Shown in pieces: positions 60,400 through 64,000 of a stretch of 64,000 nucleotides of DNA. Both the position numbers and the translations under genes were made by a program. The notes beneath the pieces are model-generated. The model searched no databases, was not told the DNA's origin, and saw nothing but the letters and a program-made list of their open reading frames with translations. Within the stretch, counting starts at the first letter, position 1. The number at the start of each line of letters is the position of its first letter. The DNA comes from Oscillospiraceae bacterium. Lineage in GTDB: Bacteria; Bacillota; Clostridia; Oscillospirales; Ruminococcaceae. The stretch lies in the NCBI GenBank assembly GCA_024684395.1, contig JAIKWY010000049.1, positions 62,001 to 126,000 on the forward strand, in the 5' to 3' direction.

Positions 60400-60624
60400 G
60401 CGAAAAAAGACGTTGCATCCGGGCAGGGGAGCGCCCGATCGCTTCGCTCCGGGCGCTCCTGGGGGGACGGGGCTGTGCCCTGCGACCCCTTTTGGGATGT
60501 CAGTGGGCTTGCGCCCTACTGACATCTTGCTTTTGAGCAGCAGAATGCTGCGCCCCATTTCAGGGAACTGTACCCTGCCCCCCCCTTTTGTGCAGCTGCC
60601 TGCAACCGCTATCCTTATATATAG
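60400..60624. repeat. Hairpin-rich gap between metG and the GGDEF gene
   Basis: No gene is supported here. Two hairpins stand out: GGAGCGCCCG/CGGGCGCTCC (60428-60459) and GATGTCAGT/ACTGACATC (60496-60526), the latter followed by TTGCTTTT on the plus strand. G- and C-rich tracts fill the rest. Confidence 0.5.
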
Positions 60625-60655
60625 CAAAAACGCCCCCTCCAACCGGAAGGGGCGT
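60625..60655 (-). terminator. Terminator of the GGDEF gene
   Basis: Minus strand: ACGCCCC (60655-60649) pairs with GGGGCGT (60636-60630), then TTTTT. Confidence 0.85.
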
Positions 60656-60685
60656 CATTCTGTCATAAAACCAAAATATCCAAAC

Positions 60686-61816
60686 TCAGATCCGCACCTG
60701 CTTCTTCTGCCGTTTCTCGAAATACATCCGCTCGTCCATCTGGCTGAGGAACTGATCCGCAGAGGCATCCGCATCGCACCGGAACATGCTCTGTCCGATG
60801 GAGAAGGACAGCTGATAGGGCTTCTGCGATGTCTGGTTGAAGCGCTCCAGCTCCGCCCGGATGCGATCCTCCGCCTTTTGCAGCTCGGCGGGATCGTCAT
60901 TCTTTTGCAGCACGATGAACTCATCGCCCGCAAACCGCACCAGCACCGTGTCCTTTGTCGCAGCTTCCCGCAGGATGTGCGCCGTTTCGACAAGCGCTTC
61001 ATCACCGGTGGAATGCCCGAAGCGGTCGTTGATGGCTTTGAAGTCGTCCAGGTCGAGCATCAGCCCGCCGACAGTGAGCTTGCGCTGCTTGGCGCCGATG
61101 AGGAACTGGTCAAGGTAATTGCGGTTGTAGAGCCGGGTCAGCGGGTCGAGATAGCTCATCTCGTTCTGCTGTCCCATCCACATGCCCACAAGCCCGATCG
61201 CCACAGAGCACCAGCCCGTGGAGATGCCGTAGATCACCACCTGCGCCGAAGCGCCGAGCAAGATCGGCACGATGAACAGCCAGATGGGGAAAAATTCATT
61301 TCTTCCGTGCTTCCGGAAGGCATGGTACCGCAGCACCACGCTGTAGCCAAGATACAGCAGCATCGGGATATAGAACAGATACCCGCCGAGCTCACGGTGA
61401 TAGAGATTCTGCTCGTCGATCCGGAAATAGAAGCCCAGCCAGTAATTCGGGATGAGCAGAAGCACGCAGATGATCGCCGGGATGGCGACAAACCGGTAAT
61501 ACTTCCGGATGCGTTCCCGATCCCGGTACAGCTGGAGGTCGGCATAGACCGTCCAGAGAAAGGCCAGCGTCACATTGGCTGCATACAGCCACGAATTGCA
61601 GAGCTTCGAGAGGATGCGCACACCGGCATAGCTCTGTCCGTCGATGATGAACGTGAACATTTCCACCAGACAGCTGATCGCCGTCAGGGAGATCACGAGC
61701 GTCACCAGCCGGTCGCCCTCCGTCCTGCGCTGCCGCACCAGATGGCTGCTGATCAAAAGCACCACAAGTATCGTGAAACCGATGCAGTTTGTCACGATGA
61801 TGGATTGCAGATTCAT
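60686..61816 (-). CDS. Membrane diguanylate cyclase (GGDEF domain)
   Basis: 376 residues. Six or seven hydrophobic segments fill the N-terminal ~210 residues (for example SIIVTNCIGFTILVVLLIS), forming a sensor-like membrane domain. The GGDEF domain (~215-370) has DLDDFKAINDRFGHSTGDEAL and the active-site loop RFAGDEFIVLQ, the common AGDEF form compatible with activity. It should make c-di-GMP from two GTP at the membrane. AGGAGG precedes the ATG, and a promoter lies at 61864-61892. Confidence 0.92.
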   Translation of the reverse strand: MNLQSIIVTNCIGFTILVVLLISSHLVRQRRTEGDRLVTLVISLTAISCLVEMFTFIIDGQSYAGVRILSKLCNSWLYAANVTLAFLWTVYADLQLYRDRERIRKYYRFVAIPAIICVLLLIPNYWLGFYFRIDEQNLYHRELGGYLFYIPMLLYLGYSVVLRYHAFRKHGRNEFFPIWLFIVPILLGASAQVVIYGISTGWCSVAIGLVGMWMGQQNEMSYLDPLTRLYNRNYLDQFLIGAKQRKLTVGGLMLDLDDFKAINDRFGHSTGDEALVETAHILREAATKDTVLVRFAGDEFIVLQKNDDPAELQKAEDRIRAELERFNQTSQKPYQLSFSIGQSMFRCDADASADQFLSQMDERMYFEKRQKKQVRI

Positions 61817-61863
61817 TATGACCTCCTGAAAGGAGAGGATTGTTTAAGATTGTATATAGATAT

Positions 61864-61892
61864 AGTATACCATAAATATGAGCAAATTGCAA
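61864..61892 (-). promoter_or_regulatory. Promoter of the GGDEF gene
   Basis: Minus strand: -35 TTGCAA (61892-61887), 17-nt spacer, -10 TATACT (61869-61864). Confidence 0.75.
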
Positions 61893-61977
61893 TCGTTTTT
61901 ATAAAGAATCTGTAAAAATTAGGCGAAACGCAGCGGGCTTTCAGTGCCGATGCATTGCCATGCCATGAATCGGCATC

Positions 61978-62937
61978 TCAGATGACATAGAACCACGCCT
62001 CATCCTCCGAAAGATCCTCCGGCGGGGCAGGGTGGGCGGCATCATACTTATAGCGCAGCTCCTGGTTCTTGACGCTGACCCTTGCGCCGTCCGCCACGGA
62101 CTTGGTGATGAAGACGTTACCGCCGATGACAACATCCCGCCCGATGACGGTCTCGCCGCCGAGGATGGACGCACCGGAATAAATGGTCACATTGTCCATG
62201 ATGGTGGGGTGGCGCTTCTTGCTGCGGAGCGCCTGCCCGCCGCGCGTCGAGAGCGCACCGAGGGTCACGCCCTGGTAGATCTTGACATTGTCGCCGATGA
62301 CGGTCGTCTCGCCGATGACGATGCCCGTACCGTGGTCGATGAAGAAATACTTCCCGATGGTCGCACCCGGATGGATGTCGATACCGGTACGGCTGTGGGC
62401 ATGTTCGGTCATGATACGGGGGATGAGCGGCACCCCGAGCAGAAACAGCTCGTGTGCGATGCGGTTCACCAGAATGGCATACAGTCCCGGATAGGAATAG
62501 ATGATCTCGTCCTTGTTGTATGCCGCCGGGTCGCCGTCATAGAACGCCTGTACATCTGTCTCGATGTAGGCACGGATCTGCGGGAGCTTTTCGAGGAAGG
62601 CGAACGTGACCTCCTCGGCATGGTTCTCGATGGTCTCCTGATCCGCCTTCTCATACTCCGGCGCATACCGCAGCACGATGGAGATCTGCCGCATCAGGTG
62701 GTAGATGACGTCCTCAAGCAGCATGGTCGTGTTGTTGCGCACAGTGTACACCCGGTAGGAACGGTTCCGGAAATACCCCGGAAAGATGAGCTTCCGGAGG
62801 TTTTCGATGATCTCGATGACGACCTCCTTGTCCGGATGGTCGAATGTCTCCACATGGTCAATATCCTTTCCGCCGCTGTAGTCCACAAGGTACTCCTCCA
62901 CAAGGCGGTTGATCTGGTTTTCGAGCTTATGTGCCAT
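61978..62937 (-). CDS. cysE: Serine O-acetyltransferase
   Basis: 319 residues, the longer EpsC/CysE form. A helical N-terminal domain (~1-150) precedes left-handed beta-helix hexapeptide repeats with GIDIHPGATIGKYFFIDHG, GVTLGALSTRGGQALR and RHPTIMDNVTIYSGASILGG. It acetylates L-serine with acetyl-CoA, the first step to cysteine. GCGGAGGTGC-type site lies before ATG 62937; an upstream in-frame ATG at 62967 lacks one. No cysK is nearby. Confidence 0.95.
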   Translation of the reverse strand: MAHKLENQINRLVEEYLVDYSGGKDIDHVETFDHPDKEVVIEIIENLRKLIFPGYFRNRSYRVYTVRNNTTMLLEDVIYHLMRQISIVLRYAPEYEKADQETIENHAEEVTFAFLEKLPQIRAYIETDVQAFYDGDPAAYNKDEIIYSYPGLYAILVNRIAHELFLLGVPLIPRIMTEHAHSRTGIDIHPGATIGKYFFIDHGTGIVIGETTVIGDNVKIYQGVTLGALSTRGGQALRSKKRHPTIMDNVTIYSGASILGGETVIGRDVVIGGNVFITKSVADGARVSVKNQELRYKYDAAHPAPPEDLSEDEAWFYVI

Positions 62938-63011
62938 AAAGCACCTCCTGTATAGGTATCCTTTCACTGCATCCCCGAAATGGGATGTTCAGAAAAGATG
63001 GTATCTATTAT

Positions 63012-63040
63012 ATTATATAGCAAAATGGTAGGAATGTCAA
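63012..63040 (-). promoter_or_regulatory. Promoter of cysE
   Basis: Minus strand: -35 TTGACA (63040-63035), 17-nt spacer, -10 TATAAT (63017-63012). Confidence 0.88.
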
Positions 63041-63158
63041 CGGGATGCAGCAAGAAAACCCCGCTGCCACCCAAAAAGCGGGTCTGAGGATGCCTCTACA
63101 GTGATTATGCACAATAAACCGCCCGAAATTTGGTTCCCCTGAAACCCCCGCCCTCTTG

Positions 63159-63187
63159 TTGACATCCACCCGGAAGTGTGCTATAAT
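63159..63187 (+). promoter_or_regulatory. Promoter of the papain-fold gene
   Basis: The -35 is TTGACA (63159-63164) and the -10 is TATAAT (63182-63187), with a 17-nt spacer and TGTGC before the -10. Confidence 0.9.
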
Positions 63188-63245
63188 AAAAGCAATGAAA
63201 CAGACTGCATTTTTCCTTTAAATTTTGTATAAAGAGGAGATAGAT

Positions 63246-64000
63246 ATGAGATTCAGAAAAATCGCAGCGCTCTGCACGAGTCTTGTACTTGCGGCATCTG
63301 CCATTCCGCAGCTTGCCGCGCAGGCGCAGTTTACCGATACCATACATCCGGCTGCCGCAGATACCGCCACAGAGACGCTCCCCGGGAGCTTCGACCTGCG
63401 TCTGAAAGGTCTGGTCTCCCCGGTCGGCGACCAGGGACCCTACGAGACATCCTGGGCATTCTCCGCACTGGCAAGCATCGAATCCGGCGAGATCGCCAAG
63501 GATCCGACCGTGAACCTGTCCGAGTGGCACCTTTCCTATTATACCTATTGCAGCAGCTTCGGCTATGCCTACAGCACCGACCTGCCCTTTGACGCCAGCA
63601 CCTACGATGCCCAGCAGGAAGCCGGCATCCTGACGAGCTGGATCGGACCGGTGCGTGAGGAGGAAGCCCCGATGTACGGCGATATGGGCATCCTTGCCTC
63701 CACCCCCACGATGGAGGAGGTGCGCTCGCAGGCGTCCTATCATACCACCGCAGCCCTCCGCTATGATTATCAGGTACCCGCAGACGGCAAGGCGGACGAT
63801 ACCTTCACGGCGCAGTGCGATGCTGTCAAGAAGGCGGTCTACGGCGGTCATGCCATCGACATGAGCTATTTCGAGAGCAGCGCCTTCTACAATAAGACGC
63901 TCTCTTCCTACTACTATAACGCCAGCTCCGGCGGTGAGGATGCCGCATGGCATTCCGTTGCCATCGTCGGCTGGAACGATGCCTACCCGGCAGATGCCTT
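63246..64000 (+). CDS. Secreted papain-like (C1A) protein with Ser in place of the active-site Cys (5' part)
   Basis: The frame runs off the window after 251 residues. A signal peptide (~1-28) is followed by a C1A peptidase-like domain starting with LPGSFDLRLKGLVSPVGDQG. The usual CGSCWAFS reads YETSWAFSAL, so residue 69, the nucleophile position, is Ser. The downstream histidine is kept in WHSVAIVGWND (His236). It may be a catalytically inactive binding protein, or a family branch with another nucleophile. GAGGAGAT precedes the ATG. Gut Ruminococcus relatives often carry dockerins at the C-terminus, which is out of view here. Confidence 0.85.
   Translation, partial: MRFRKIAALCTSLVLAASAIPQLAAQAQFTDTIHPAAADTATETLPGSFDLRLKGLVSPVGDQGPYETSWAFSALASIESGEIAKDPTVNLSEWHLSYYTYCSSFGYAYSTDLPFDASTYDAQQEAGILTSWIGPVREEEAPMYGDMGILASTPTMEEVRSQASYHTTAALRYDYQVPADGKADDTFTAQCDAVKKAVYGGHAIDMSYFESSAFYNKTLSSYYYNASSGGEDAAWHSVAIVGWNDAYPADA

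Larger units (their letters stand above)
62938..63245. other. Divergent intergenic region cysE / papain-fold gene
   Basis: The gap holds two outward promoters (listed separately) and a CCCGCT/AGCGGG hairpin near 63060-63082. I see no gene in it. Confidence 0.6.

Noticed and set aside
60686-61816. Inactive GGDEF protein because the motif reads AGDEF
   Set aside because: The AGDEF form is found in active cyclases, and the metal-binding Asp in DLDDFKAIND is kept.
1-64000. tRNA, rRNA, prophage, transposase or replication origin
   Set aside because: I scanned both strands and saw no cloverleaf-type sequence with CCA end, no DnaA-box cluster, no integrase and no transposase.

Overview
This 64 kb window is a chromosomal segment of an anaerobic, fibre-degrading Firmicute, most likely an Oscillospiraceae/Ruminococcus-type gut bacterium. 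The reasons are a cellulosomal GH9 cellulase, four proteins with type I dockerin-like modules, BspA-type leucine-rich repeats, T-box leaders, a type III glutamine synthetase, a two-gene Suf system and a visibly GC-rich coding bias. The species call is inference. No rRNA, tRNA, CRISPR array, transposase or phage gene was seen. Almost every promoter I could place has a -35 and -10 box exactly 17 nt apart, often with the -10 preceded by TGTGC or ATGC.

Layout. 1-8.4 kb is housekeeping: the end of clpX, lon, engB, then a Phe T-box leader driving pheS, a nitroreductase, pheT and a membrane protein. 8.4-15.4 kb holds cell-envelope genes: a ComEC-like metallo-beta-lactamase lipoprotein, a convergent GHL10-type glycosidase lipoprotein, a VanY-type D,D-carboxypeptidase, a zinc-ribbon protein with a Pro/Ala and Met/Gln low-complexity centre, and mscL. 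15.5-30.2 kb holds a GH9 cellulase enclosed by LRRs, small membrane proteins, a Thr T-box leader with thrS, a second VanY enzyme, a 1331-residue modular dockerin protein and a half-dockerin protein. 30.3-38.3 kb is metabolism: sufC/sufB-like, a divergent methionyl-tRNA synthetase homologue, glnN and nadE.

38.5-48.8 kb is the most interesting block. A calcium-type P-ATPase is followed by two TerD proteins, a TerD-VWA fusion, an ATP-grasp ligase, a PRTase/TRSP protein, a StiP-type PRTase with a Pelota-like tail, a HAD phosphatase and a lipoprotein, all on one strand with short gaps or 4-nt overlaps. This matches the Ter-associated biosynthetic cluster predicted from comparative genomics, whose product is unknown. 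A small palindromic element appears to have replaced the end of the PRTase/TRSP gene.

48.9-58.2 kb holds a dockerin metalloprotease, a DHH phosphoesterase and an M23 peptidase, then four tandem paralogues made of BspA-type LRRs plus an ankyrin-like tail without signal peptides. Two of these share a 369-nt near-identical block exactly 1,000 nt apart. 58.4-64 kb holds the canonical metG, a GGDEF membrane protein, a serine acetyltransferase and the start of a secreted papain-fold protein whose active-site Cys position is Ser.

Much of the window serves translation supply under T-box control, envelope and polysaccharide work outside the cell, and a probable calcium/metal stress system.
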